Below, in pieces: positions 41,943 to 53,358 of a stretch of 64,000 nucleotides of DNA (the first letter of the stretch is position 1; every line of letters starts with the position of its first letter). Under the pieces are notes generated by a model. The model saw only the letters and a program-made list of their open reading frames with translations. It made no database searches and was not told the DNA's origin. The DNA comes from Stemphylium vesicarium (lineage: Eukaryota; Ascomycota; Dothideomycetes; Pleosporales; Pleosporaceae), in the NCBI GenBank assembly GCA_004380135.1, contig QXCR01000133.1, positions 95,341 through 159,340 of the forward strand. The letters are read 5' to 3'. Position numbers and translations under genes: made by a program.

Positions 41943-42278
41943 ATGCACGCTACCACTGTTCTGCTCTCGCTATTTGCCTTTGCAATTGGCACCATTGCAG
42001 CCCCAATGCCCTTGCACTCAGCAGCTCGAGCTGTGCCCGAGATTAACGAAGTGGCCCGCAACCCAGCGCCTATTGATAACAGAGTACATTGGGAGCACGG
42101 CAAACCTTCACTCGGCGACAATAACCATCTTTCACGAGAAGACCTTGAGAAGCTCAAGGAGCTCATACATCATCTTCTAGGTGGAAAGGATACACGGGAT
42201 ATCGAGAATATCGTCGTAGACAGAAGCATCACTAGCGTGGAACAACCTGCGAAAGGTCCTACGGGCTCCCGTTCCTGA
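41943..42278 (+). CDS. Small secreted protein
   Basis: 111 aa with a clear signal peptide (TTVLLSLFAFAIGTIAAP). The mature part has no cysteine, is rich in Asn, His and charged residues, and has a likely helix (REDLEKLKELIHHLLGG). No Lys-Arg processing sites and no internal repeats are seen, so it does not look like a dikaritin-type RiPP precursor despite lying downstream of a UstYa-like gene. It could be an effector-like or cell-wall peptide. Unrecognised family. Confidence 0.55.
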   Translation: MHATTVLLSLFAFAIGTIAAPMPLHSAARAVPEINEVARNPAPIDNRVHWEHGKPSLGDNNHLSREDLEKLKELIHHLLGGKDTRDIENIVVDRSITSVEQPAKGPTGSRS

Positions 42279-43473
42279 TACCAATACCTCGTATCTGGAG
42301 ATCCGGCTTCGGCAAAAGGCTTGAGGTATTGAGAACATCTACTCGTCATGCTGTCGACTTGCTGACCCGGGACAGTTGTCATTGACGGCTACGGATAGAG
42401 TAGCTCGGTACCGTTACACATTCAGGAAGCACAGGATGCTTTTCAGCCTATCCTTAAATCGCCAAAATCGTTAGATCAGAATATCGGTATTCAACAGCTT
42501 TGTAATCCATCGCTTTCCATCATCTGTCTCTTCGCTCAGTCTCTAGCAGACTACGGCCATCTTGGCGATGTTCCACAGCGTTGTCGATGCAACAATCTGT
42601 GAGCAGCCAGCATCTGATACATAGCGCCACCGCTGCAGTGGTGACCCCACTGCCACTTAGCGCATCAATGGGCCACCGCCTAAAATGTGCGCTGGCAAGT
42701 GTATCACAGCATTAGTGCACAACCGCCTTTCAACTTTCCGGTAACAGCTGCCGTGACACAGTGCCGAGTTTGATGTGCTACAGGGTTCCGCCGAGATTGG
42801 CAGGCCTTGAAGCAGGTTAGCAACGAATTGAAAAGCCAGAAACCTGTCGATTTTTGTAACTACAATATCGCAACAGGGCTTTCAATGCTAGAGGTCTCCG
42901 TGCAGTTCGGGCTAGCAACTTACCCTAGCTCACCAGTGCATCGGATCGGGTAGCACAGGCCTACCTCCAAACGAGGAACTCAAACCGGTGATCCACACAG
43001 TACTCCGTTCTTGCATACCAATTCTTTGCCCCGGAACACTTGCGCAACGCTGCACAACGGCATCTTTTACACCCAAGATCCGCGCACCCTTCGCCTTCCC
43101 CCAGCCCTCAATCTATCTTACCTCGCCGTTTACAAGTGTCTCGTCTTGTGGACAAAGGCGGATAACGACATTGTGCAATATGTTGGTAGTTGGCTTCCCA
43201 ATTGCGTGTTCCTATCCGCCTGGCGGCTCGCTGCCACACGTCGTTTGCGCGCCCCATGATGCTTTGATGGGTAGACGCGTTAAGATGCCTGGAAGCCACA
43301 CATGCTTTCCGTCTGTTTGTTTTGACCACGCCTAATTGACTGGCTCCTTTTCTGCCCACTAACGCTGCCACAATACTGAGCCAACATTGAGAAGTTTGCT
43401 GTTACTACCGTCTCTTTTCTGTGATCGCACGCTGCTGGTATCTCGTTAATCAATCACTACGCAGAATGCGATA
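42279..43473. other. Intergenic, gene-free
   Basis: About 1.2 kb. ORFs at 42988-43335 and 43108-43371 overlap each other on opposite strands and lack domains. No transposon remnant recognised. Confidence 0.45.
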
Positions 43474-45006
43474 ATGGCGGCATTGTCTTTTGTCTCCTCC
43501 CATCACCCTATTCCACGGCAACCGGGAAGCAGCGCGGATGTTGGGCCTTTTGTCAACGTTGTTACCTGGATCTTGTTGATTACTTCCGCTTTGGCGGTTC
43601 TGACTAGGCTCGTTACGAAGCGGGCACTTCGGAGAAGGTTCGATGTTGATGACACTTTCGTAGTGCTGGCTCTAGTACGTCTTTGTCGGCATGATGTACA
43701 CTCGTATGGTTTCTCAAAGTACTAATTGTGCCTATGAGTAGATTGCGAACATAGCCTCTGGTGCGGCCGTCAGTTTTCAGACAAAGAATGGGCTCGGGAG
43801 GGATATCTCGTTGCTGACCGAAGCCCAGATTGTGACATATCAGAAAGTAGGGAGTGCTTCAAGCTTCGTCACCAAGGAATAACGTACTGATCTACTCCAG
43901 GCCGAATATGCGAACAAGATGCTCTACATCGCGACACTAGGGTTCGCGAAACTGTCAATCATATCGTTGCTCATGATACTCACTGCCTCGAGATTGCATC
44001 GCAATCTCGGGCTGGTACAGACTAGCTTCATTGCGATATGGGGAGTGTTGTCGGTTCTCGTTTCAGCCTTCCAATGCGGAACTGTCGATCCCTGGCGGTT
44101 CCTAGGCGATACGGAAAGGTGCTTCAACATTGTACGTTGCGGTTTCATCTTGCGTCTATTTGATGACACTAATAGCTCTCTAGGATGCCTTCTGGCACGT
44201 TATGGGTGCAGTCAACATCCTCACTGACTTGGCGCTCATCGCGTTTCCGGTGCATGTCATCATTACACTGCAAATGAGCATGAGCAAGAAAATCACTATT
44301 CTCACATTCTTCGGTGCACGATCACTGTAAGTGTCTTGAGCTTTCTTTTTTTCGTATCCTTTGAAGTCCGCAGCTCACACATCTTAGAGACGTCGTAGCG
44401 ACCGCAGTGCAGATGGCATATCTCGACGGCTTCTCCTCGCCCAACCCCACTAAGAACCTCTGGAGATGGACACTTCTCACTCAGATCATCGAATGCATCA
44501 CCATTATGACGTCATGTGTACCTTACCTACGGCCACTCCTCGAGTCTGTTCCATCTGGACTATATGCGAGCGACGACCTGCGCCGCCGAGGCACTTCGTC
44601 ATCGGAGCACGGATACTCTGGCAGTAAGGGTAGCTCTTACCAGCTATCTAGCATTGCATCCAAACTCAGTGGCGGCGCCGCGAGGCCATTGAGGAAGAGT
44701 CGCCCCGAAAGCATTGGGATCAAGCGTTTCCTACCGATGCTCGCACAGGAGAGAACGACCCATGCGACGTCCGCATCGGGAATACCTGGTGGCCCAAGAC
44801 GCTTAGATGGCGAGATGGATGTTGAAATCACGGCAGTGCAGCATAAACACGGGGAAGAGAAGCGATGGGACGATAGGAGATGGGAGACTGCGAGCACCGG
44901 GAGTCATTCTAAGATTTTGAAGACCACTGTAGTCAGTGCGGAGTGGGAGGAAGCCGAGGTGAAAAGCCGTGATGGTTCGAGTGACGAGATTGGAGTGGTG
45001 CGTTGA
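43474..45006 (+). CDS. Rhodopsin-domain (PTH11-like) integral membrane protein
   Basis: Five exons, 43474-43674, 43742-43846, 43901-44131, 44184-44326 and 44388-45006, give 432 aa with all phases matching. Seven helices are visible, e.g. FVNVVTWILLITSALAVLT, LYIATLGFAKLSIISLLMIL, TSFIAIWGVLSVLVSAFQC and VNILTDLALIAFPVHVII. Hallmarks of the fungal family are FDVDDTFVVLAL after helix 1, YANKMLYIATLGFAKLSI, CFNIDAFWHVMGAVNILTDL, and a last helix followed by a long Ser/Arg-rich cytoplasmic tail. There is no N-terminal CFEM domain. PTH11 in Magnaporthe is a GPCR-like surface sensor; most paralogues have no known ligand. The start is close to the first helix. Confidence 0.88.
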
Positions 45007-47111
45007 GGCTAGCCGTGTTACCGGGGACCTTCTAGTCTCGCTCTTGATAACGACTCTAGGAGAAACCAGATCAACTTCTTGTGTACTTTGACGAGCCCAT
45101 AGCAAATGCGAGGTATCTCACAATCCCCCACTGACTCTACAGATTCCTAATCACGCCCATGTTGCGATCATCGTATTCTCAGAATGACATCCTGGTTGTA
45201 CCTCTTGGAATCCTTGAGACATTTCATCACGATGACCCTACATCGCGATCCTCTACCCACGTGTGCGTAAAGACCCCTTTTGCTGCGGTACATATCCCCG
45301 CGTGGCAGATTCCTTCTAGCTCTCATGATCACTCTACAAATTAGTATCGTGACGTGATAAGGCCGATTTCCGAACGCAACAGCCACTCGATTGATATGTA
45401 GGCATCGTGTCCCATGTAACGGCACTAGCCTTTGCTCCCGGTTTCATAAAGCACTAACCGGTAGTCTCAATGTGCTACCAGGTAGGTAGGGACCGCTCGT
45501 CTTCCCATTGGATGTCAAGAATCTATATATCGCACACTTATTCGCTACACTCTCTGGGCTGAATGCGCTTCTTGATTGCTGCAACACCTCACGCCGCATT
45601 GCATTTTGTAGAGACCGCAAGCACTTTAGCTGCATACACCATGAGAAGGATCTCCAATCTCTAACCATAGCTTGTAGCTAAGACTACGCTTGCTTTGTCA
45701 ATAGACACCATGTGTCGCTTTGAGATTTTCGTGTTCTGCAGTATCTGGCTGAATGAGTGTTTCACGCGTACTGCCAGACGATGTAATATGGCATGACAGT
45801 GGCTGCACATTTCAGCCTCCTGGGGACAGGTGCGAGTATGCTATGTGCGGGGAGTGCATTTGCGCAGGTTCCCGATGGCGGTGTGATGGCCGGCCCAAGG
45901 CACCTGCCGGGACGGGCGGATCTCGGATACTTGCTATGTCATGAAGACGTCGAAATTATGGCTGGTATTACGATCATTGAGTGCGTAACTTCACTGAGAC
46001 ATTGCCCCTGAAGTGAGTAACCAGCTTCACCAAGACACAGAGGGGCAAAGGTTGAACCTGCATCTGCGAACACGCGAAGCTAGCGGAAATTTTGGGTATG
46101 ACATCGCGGCATGTCTTGATAGCCGTTGAGACCGTGTGTAAGGATAATTTGGGGAAGTGGGATGGCTTTCCACGTGGGCAGATGACTAACTACATGTAGT
46201 GTGGTACGAGGTCTAGAGGGCCACTTCGCCCTTCATCTCCCTCCAACCACCGCTCTTCTCATTGTCTCATCAATCCACGTACCACGACAGATCTGCGGGG
46301 AAAGGTCTCCGCAATCGTCCACAACGGTATGACAGCCGTTTTTTTTGCCACTCATCCTTGAAACGGCTTCAGATCGAATGCTTTTCTATTGGTCACAATG
46401 ACCTACTGTTGCACGTTGAGTGACACGCGCACAGTAGGGTATTTTCCCAAGACCTTCGCTAATGCGTATCTTTCTCTTTGGAATGATTGCTGCAAGCGCC
46501 TCTACACAGACGGTATGCACAGCGCAACCTCTAGTGCAGTCTTGCATCTACCTATCGAAGCATAACCCACGCCATCGGGCAAACACGCGAGAACACCCAG
46601 GCGATACGTCGTTTGCTTCTACAGCCTTGGAGACATGCGAGCAAGGGGTCCACAACTATGCATGCCACCGCCTCTTTGCAGTTTCGGCAAACCAATTGTA
46701 CGACCCAAGAGCCAATGAACGCTCTTTGTGAGCTGTCTACTCCCTGAAGCTATGACTGTAGTGCGATATGAAGAGTTGCCGCCGTCACTGCAGATTGCCT
46801 ACAGCTACCTGAGTAGGTAGAAACGGAGACTCGTTGTCTGACTTCCATACGCATCGCTGCATTGCCGAGCGGCAGCTCCCTGGCCCATTTACCGTCTTTT
46901 CCGGTGCACATGGCTCACGTTACCTGTAAAAGCATATATATCGAGATTGACTTGCATTGCATATGTCCTGTATCACGGCCGCATTCCTAGGTACCATCTT
47001 CCGTTTCCCAATCTGCTTGCTTGCTGCTAGGGATACGTTACTACCAGCCGTCCTTTTGTTTGTATCATTGCTCAACCTACTACGCATCAGGAGAGCAAGA
47101 GGAATTCCACC
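45007..47111. other. Gene-poor intergenic stretch
   Basis: 2.1 kb without a convincing gene. Candidates with hydrophobic starts (45793-46011, 72 aa; 46462-46731, 89 aa with five Cys and a signal-like N-terminus) are not supported by anything beyond an open frame. No TIR, LTR or transposase motif seen. Confidence 0.45.
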
Positions 47112-49025
47112 ATGGAGAAACGTATCGATCTACAGAAATTTGACGATGTCATTCTGCGGTCCAGAGGCAGAGGCATGTTATCCGAATCGAAGGGCCAGGA
47201 ATTCGACCGCGATAGATATGAGCTGGCTCGGGTCGGAAAAGAGCAGGTGTTGAAGGTAAGTCGTCGCCCTGAGATTCGAGATGCCAACCTGACAGTGATA
47301 GCGACGTTTTGGATTGGTGTCGATGACGGGTCTCTCCTGTGGATTGATGTGTACTTGGGAAACCTTGCTTGTGTAAGTATGTGGGATTGATACAAAGTAC
47401 TTCGCTGACGTCACTACAGCATCTTCTCGATAGGCTTTACAAAGTAAGAATCAGAACAGCACTTTCAGTCCACAAGAATTGACGTCTTCCTTCTTCAGCG
47501 GCGGACCTGCAGGCCTCATTTACGGCTTCATACTCATATGGCTCGGGAACTTTTCCGTCTTCGTCTGCATTGGTGAGCTCGCGAGTGCGGTCCCAACGGC
47601 TGGGGGTCAATATCACTGGGTGTCACTTCTCGCACCGCGGTCAAACAAGAAGTTCTTCAGCTACGTTACCGGTGTGTCTTATGTTGGACTCTGATACTGG
47701 CACTCTACTAATACTACCAGGCTGGCTTACGGTCATCGGCTGGATTGCGGCTCTCACCTCCGTGTGCTACTTCGTTGCCGACCTCATCTTGCAACTCGTC
47801 AGCCTGAACGATCTCGATGCGAGTTATGCCCGGGAAGGATGGCATGGAACGCTCCTGCTATGGGCCATATTACTCCTCTGCGTCTGCATCAACGTCTTCA
47901 TAAGCGGCGCGTTACCCACAATTGAAGTCGTCGTCTTGATTGTCCATATCTTGGGTTTCTTCGGGATCCTCGTTCCACTGGTCTACCTGACACCCACGCA
48001 CAATTCGGCCAAGCAGATATTCTCGACGTTCCATAACGAAGGCGCATGGAGCACCCAGGCCCTCGCGTTTTTCGTAGGTCTACAAGGCAACGCTCTGGCG
48101 TTCGTTGGAACCGACTCTGTCGTGCACGTGAGTTTCATGACACCACTTTGCAAGTCAATGCTAACGGATGCAGATGTCCGAAGAAGTGCGAAACGCAAGC
48201 ACAGATGTCCCACGCTCAATGCTTCTCAGTCTCGTGATCAACGGCACCTTGGCACTGGGAATGCTGTTCGCCGTGCTCTTCAGCGCACAAGATATCCCGG
48301 CACTGCTCCAAGACGAAGGAGCGCGGACAGCCCCCTTCTTGCGCATTTTCCACCACGCAGTAGGTTCAGAAGCCGGAGCCAGCGTAATGGTTGCCATAAT
48401 CGTTCTCCTCGAGTTCTGCAGCGCAATGGGCTGTCTCGCCGCAGCATCGCGAATGACATGGTCGTTCGCTCGCGACCGCGGGCTCCCCTTCTCCCGCGCT
48501 CTGAGCATGATCGATAAACGCAGTACCATACCCGTCGTCTCCATCCTCGTCGTCACTGTCTTCGCCGCGCTGCTCGCCCTCATCAACATCGGCAACAGCG
48601 CCGCTTTCAACGGAACAATCTCTCTCGTGCTAGAGGGGTTTTACCTCTCCTACCTGCTCGCTCTCGGCCTGCTCCTCTGGCGCCGTCTCCGCGGCGACTT
48701 GGACGATGACGATCCGAACTCTTCTCCTCTCACCATCTTCAACGGCTCGGATGTAGACGAGGCGTTTGACCGCAGTCTAACATGGGGCCCGTGGCGGCTC
48801 AAAGGGGCGTTGGGAGTCGCGAATAACGTAGTAGCCATCTGCTACCTTATTCTCATCATCTTCTTCAGCTTCTGGCCCAGCCAAATGAGTCCCGATCTTG
48901 CGCATATGAACTGGGCGGGTGTGGTGACGGGAGGCGTCGCGTTGTTCAGTGTGGCGTATTATTTTCTTTTCGCGAGGAAGTCGTACACCGGACCGATTGT
49001 CGAGGTTGATACACATGTTTTGTGA
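47112..49025 (+). CDS. Amino-acid/choline-type permease (APC superfamily)
   Basis: Six exons, 47112-47255, 47302-47372, 47420-47443 (24 nt), 47499-47671, 47721-48127 and 48174-49025, give 556 aa. The micro-exon was fixed by phase: it reads VIFSIGFTNGGPAGLIYGF across its joins. A polar N-terminus ending KEQVLKRRFGLVSMTGLSC leads to about 12 helices, with the family's PTAGGQYHWVSLLAPR, SYVTGWLTVIGW, VHMSEEVRNASTDVPRSM and LAAASRMTWSFARDRGLPFS. These place it in the fungal GABA/choline-like branch (TC 2.A.3.4). It moves an amino acid, polyamine or choline inward with protons; the substrate is not deducible. Confidence 0.9.
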
Positions 49026-49636
49026 GGGGTGGGTTGAGATGTGGTCATGCTAGGGAAGACACCTGCAGTGGGCCACCAAGTGGGAGGCAAAGGATGTAAT
49101 GCGCGATTGCTTTTTGTTCAGCACACCACCAAAAATAGACTCAGTATACGATTATTCGATATAGGCCATCGAGCAGAGGCGACACATCTTCCTGGTTCAT
49201 TTTGTTCTGCTCTCACGACATAGGCTCTCAGCAGGAATGTAGCAGGTAATCCGTGGTATCATGATATTCGTTAAAAGCTCTTTACTATCATACATAAAAG
49301 TTCGTCTTTGCTTTGTCTTTGGGACACATGGAAGCGATCCGTTATGAGAATTTGCCTTTATAGTGTGCGCCTTCCCCCCTAGATATGGAACATGACATAA
49401 AAGTAGTATGCGGGAAAAAGAGAAGAAGAAAGAATCGAACAACAGGTGGCCGTAAATCGTGAAAAGAAGAGAAAAAAAACATTACTCCAACAATCCGAAC
49501 CTCCATCCCAGATTTGTCGTAAAAAGTGATTGAAAGCAGCCACTCAAGACAGGGTACCCATAGCAAGCGCCACGATCTTGGGGTTGGGTCGATCCTTTCG
49601 AACTACTATAACCATGGAAAATCAACGAGTCGTTCT
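49026..49636. other. Convergent 3' intergenic
   Basis: About 610 bp, AT-rich and purine-rich on the plus strand (runs of GAAAAGAAGAG). Probably both 3' UTRs. Confidence 0.4.
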
Positions 49637-51281
49637 TTAATGGGCCGAGCGAACAAGGGCTAACCTACCCTTTCGGTCTCTGTCAACGCGCATAACCTCC
49701 TTGCGGGGGGTACGCTCAATGAATTCATACTCGCGGTCGCCTTCGCGCTCGTACTTGAGCAGACGGCGTTCCTCTTCCAGGGAGCGGATCTCTTCGCGGA
49801 TTTCCCGCTCGGAGCGGCGGTCGTCTCGGCGGACGAGCTGGCGGTGTTCTGGAAGGAAGCTGGTGGCTGGACCGTGGATGGCAGCGGAGCGGTCGATTTC
49901 TACGTAACGTTCGTGCTCGTGAATTGATGGGGACGGAGCACGCTCTGATGGCACGTAGACGGATGGCGCATGGTGGGATGGCGGCGGTTGGGCGTACACT
50001 ACGGTAGGAGGAGGCTGTGCGTATTGCACTGGTGGTGGTGGAGGGGGTGCAACAGATGCAGGTGGAGGAGGGTAGTATTCCGCAGGAGGAGGTGGGGGTG
50101 GTGCCACGGATGCTGGCGGCGCAACAGACGCTGGGGGTGGCGGTGGTTCCTCCACGTTATCCTCGTACACGTACGTGATTTTCTCTGCAGGTTGTTAGAG
50201 AGTGCCCTGAGAGGTGTCTGGCCTACGTACCCTCTTTGTAAGACTCGCTGATCTTGATAACTTCGTCAATGTGCTCCTTCTCGAGGGCTCGGGTAACGAT
50301 GATGAAGTCATCCTGCTATGATTAGTGACAGCTCAACGGACGAAGTGAATGGCGTACCTCTTCCTCGAATGGGTAGCCGAGGTCGATGACAGCTTGCTTC
50401 TTCACCAAGCGCTTCGGGAGTCTCGTCTTGCCCTTCTTGCCCCAGGTTGCTCGGGAAGGCTGGATTTCCTCAAAGCTGGAGATGGAAGAGCTGCGTGTGG
50501 ACTTGGCGGCTACACTCTTGCTTCTGCGCACTCGGCTCTTCTCGCGATGTACTTCGACTTCCCGGTAGTCTTCTCGCTCCCGACCCCTTCCGCCGCGGTC
50601 ATCGTATCTGATCTCCTCAAAATCGTCTTCGTCGTGAAAGTGACGAGGGGGCGACCGGCGACGCTCGCGGATGGGGAGTGGAATGGGCACGTTGGCTGGC
50701 GGGCGGTACTCGTGGGTCTCATACCTGTCGATCCTCTCGACATCGCCATATCGCGGCATAGGCCGGCGATCAAATGTGTCAAGGGACGATTGGCGGCGAA
50801 TGTACTGCGGGCGCGCTGGCTTGGGTGGGCGAGGGACATGGCGCCGCTCATTAATGTCGATGTCGATGTCAATGTCTCGGTCAACGACAGACCTGCGACG
50901 ATAGGGCGCAAGGGCCTGGTTGGCGATTTCGGATGGTGTAGGCTCATGAAACAGCTCGGTCGGGGCCCTGCGCGGAGGCCGGTCGAAGCGATCATGTTCG
51001 TGGTATCGCTCTCTTTCCATGACAGGCGGACCTCGACGCGAGCGGTCCTCATGAATATCGATATCGCGGTGGCCTCCGGGGTAGCGGTCGTGCTCTTGGA
51101 AGCGGAAGTGATCGTAGTCATCGGGGTGGCCGCCGCGGCTACTGCCACCAGCGATGCTACCACCACCACCACCACCGCCTCGTCGCATGCGCTCAAACCT
51201 GTCGCGATCCCATCGTTCACCACCGCGAGGCGGCTCTTCAAAGCGATCCAGATTGCCCGTCGAGGAGCGGTAGGCCGACAT
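49637..51281 (-). CDS. DUF8035-like mixed-charge protein
   Basis: Three exons, 51281-50358, 50315-50231 and 50184-49637, give 518 aa. Donors GTACGC and GTACGT, acceptors ATCATAG and CTGCAG. The N-terminal 270 residues are Arg/Asp/Glu/His/Tyr-rich low complexity with Asp-Ile alternation (RDIDIDIDINERR). A short conserved block, joined by splicing, reads KKQAVIDLGYPFEEEQDDF then IIVTRALEKEHIDEVIKISE, resembling the fungal DUF8035 domain. A Pro/Ala-rich linker of repeated PPPPPASVAPP units follows. The C-terminus is RxxE-type charged coil (EREIREEIRSLEEERRLL). Function unknown; a disordered scaffold is inference. An overlapping 323-aa antisense frame is an artefact. Confidence 0.8.
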
Positions 51282-52350
51282 GGTTGTGCGGTCAAGTGCG
51301 GCTTGCTGCTTCGCGACTGATGATGTATGAGGTAGTGTGGTGCGGGGCTGCCGACTGTCTATCCGAGGAGATGGCTAAACGTGACGAGGGCGTGTACTGA
51401 AGAGCCAGCGACAGTGACGCGAGAGACAGATGGCGGCCGAACAAGTGGACTGGCAGGAATATAAAGGCTTGGATTCCAGGCTCTCCGGAGATTCGATGGT
51501 GTGTGGGTGCAACCAACTTTACATGCAGGATTCGCGACGGGCTTCGTCATCGGCCCTCGCCCATGCTGCACTCCCTGCATCTGGCCTGGGCGCTGGGGCG
51601 TGACATGACTGGCGGGCGGCACCCCTGGCACTCCTCAGCTGGTTAGTCTCTCATTCGTCACTGGTTTCCCCGTGGTACAGTTTCATGTGAGTTGGAGAAA
51701 GACTTGGGCGCCGTCGTTGGGCATGTTCGCTGTCTTGCGGGCTCCTCTGCAGCGCCTGCATCATCATGAGGGCCAGCAGAGACAGAGACTTTCTTCTGTC
51801 GCCCAAAAGGCACGACTCTGTCCGGGCTATCCTTACGGCTGAGGTATTGATGCCGTCTGCATTGGATGGGATGCATGTCCGCCGTGCAATGTCCTAGACT
51901 GCGGGTGACGTCAGATGGAACCGACCTTGGAAGATTCACCGGGTGCGTGTGGGCCGCGGCGCAGTTATCCGCCTGGTTCGCTCTCAGCCACAACACCTAA
52001 TGCAACATGGTCGGCGGTATTGCAAACAAGTGGGGTTCTTTTGACGCTCCCAACCATGCCCCGCGACGTTGGGTTGTCAAAGCTGCCATGTTCGCGGGCA
52101 CACATGCTGGCGGCGGCGGGACCCAACGAGACGCTTGTTATCAGGTCTGACTGATGCCAACATTGGCCCTGCTACATCCAACATGTTGGAGAAAGTTGCT
52201 GCTGTGTGGGCAAATTCCTCAGTATGCGGAAAGCCAGCCGAGTCTTTTCCAGCCCAATATCATGAAGAGCGGTGTCGGTGATCTATGTCGCGATATATAC
52301 AGTATTCATACAGGTCGTCCAATGATGTTGGTCATGATACATCAGCCCAC
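51282..52350. other. Intergenic
   Basis: About 1.07 kb with small ORFs only (largest 112 aa, minus). Contains the promoter of the DUF8035-like gene. No other feature recognised. Confidence 0.45.
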
Positions 52351-52899
52351 TCATTTCGCTCCTACAGCCTCCTGTACCTTTTTCGTTACGTACTCGAGGT
52401 CGAGAGGTCGGCCCTTGGTCCCTCCCATTATTTTGCCCATAACACTGTTGAAATTCCTCTTGCCTTCCTCTAGGCCTTCTACGACGCTCGCCACTAGCGA
52501 ATCAATCTCAGTCTCGCTGACAGTGGGAATCTCCTCGGCGTAGCTCTTCAGCACATCCAAGTGCAGCTGCTCCTTCTCGACCAGGTCCTCCCTCTTTGCG
52601 TTGCGAAATTCGTCGAGGGATGCCGAAGAAGACTTGATCTGCTTCTGGATCAACGAGTAGAGGGCGCCGTCGGTGGTGATGGGCTTGGCCGTCTTCGAAG
52701 CGTTGATGATCTCGGCTTGCAATGCGCGGATGGTATTCAGAGCAGGCTTATTCTTGGAGCGCATGGCAATCTTGAGGTCCGACTGCAGGCGGGGGAGCAC
52801 AATGTTTTCCGACGTCGAAGTGGAGGCATGGCGGATGCACGTGAGGCGAGCGGGCGCAAAAAGCTGCCTTTGCAGCAATGTAGCACGGAAGAGAAACAT
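52351..52899 (-). CDS. AIM41: Mitochondrial YqeY/GatB-like protein (AIM41)
   Basis: 182 aa from MFLFRATLLQRQLFAP. The frame is open 30 codons further, but this ATG begins a classical mitochondrial presequence (Arg/Leu-rich, ending RLTCIRHAST). The mature part is the YqeY domain: LPRLQSDLKIAMRSKNKPAL, LNTIRALQAEI, then LIQKQIKSSSASLDEFRNAKR, ELLxx-like EEIPTVSETEID, and the closing VMGKIMGGTKGRPLDLEYV. The domain is related to the tRNA-binding tail of GatB amidotransferase. Yeast AIM41 affects mitochondrial inheritance, molecular role unclear. Divergent from Nup170, 459 bp apart. Confidence 0.92.
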   Translation of the reverse strand: MFLFRATLLQRQLFAPARLTCIRHASTSTSENIVLPRLQSDLKIAMRSKNKPALNTIRALQAEIINASKTAKPITTDGALYSLIQKQIKSSSASLDEFRNAKREDLVEKEQLHLDVLKSYAEEIPTVSETEIDSLVASVVEGLEEGKRNFNSVMGKIMGGTKGRPLDLEYVTKKVQEAVGAK

Positions 52900-53358
52900 G
52901 GCGATGGTGGGCGTGATGGACGTGCGGCGGAGGAACAACAATGTGCGTATACGGTCGATACGATACGAGTCCCCAGGCGAAAATTTCAAACAAGGCGTAG
53001 GCGTGTCGAAAGTGTCGTGGGCGAGACAATGAAGACTATCAAAAAGTTTGGGGAATCAAAACGCGCTCAAACGCGAACAGCTAGTGATCCCTGTCTTTTG
53101 CCAAGCACAACCTTTTGTTGTCGCTCGTCACTTTTGCAGCTTGTGCTTGAGCCTCACCGTCGCGAAGTGGTCCCGGGCCCCAATCCTCTTTTTTCAGTCT
53201 TCTCATCTGCGCGTCTTTGTTACCATCTCATCATCTCAATAATCGCGCCCAGCTAATGTGCACGTCATATCGCCGGCGCGTCTTCTCAACCTCGACCTGA
53301 AGCTCGCTCTCCCCGAGCCGCGACCAGCGCAACCCTTCAACACCATATACAGCCCATC
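52900..53358. promoter_or_regulatory. Divergent promoter, AIM41 / NUP170
   Basis: 459 bp between start codons; CT-rich near the Nup170 end. No specific site recognised. Confidence 0.4.

Noticed and set aside
41943..42278. RiPP precursor next to UstYa
   Set aside because: No Lys-Arg sites and no repeated core; only the small secreted-protein call is kept.
45793..46011. 72-aa ORF with a signal-peptide-like start
   Set aside because: Overlaps another frame of similar length; no Cys pattern or homology seen, so chance is more likely.
46462..46731. 89-aa ORF with hydrophobic start and five Cys, possible effector
   Set aside because: Attractive composition, but not separable from chance without expression or conservation.
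50349..51320. 323-aa plus-strand ORF
   Set aside because: Antisense to the DUF8035-like gene; overlapping minus-strand exons have splice support and low-complexity bias explains the open frame.
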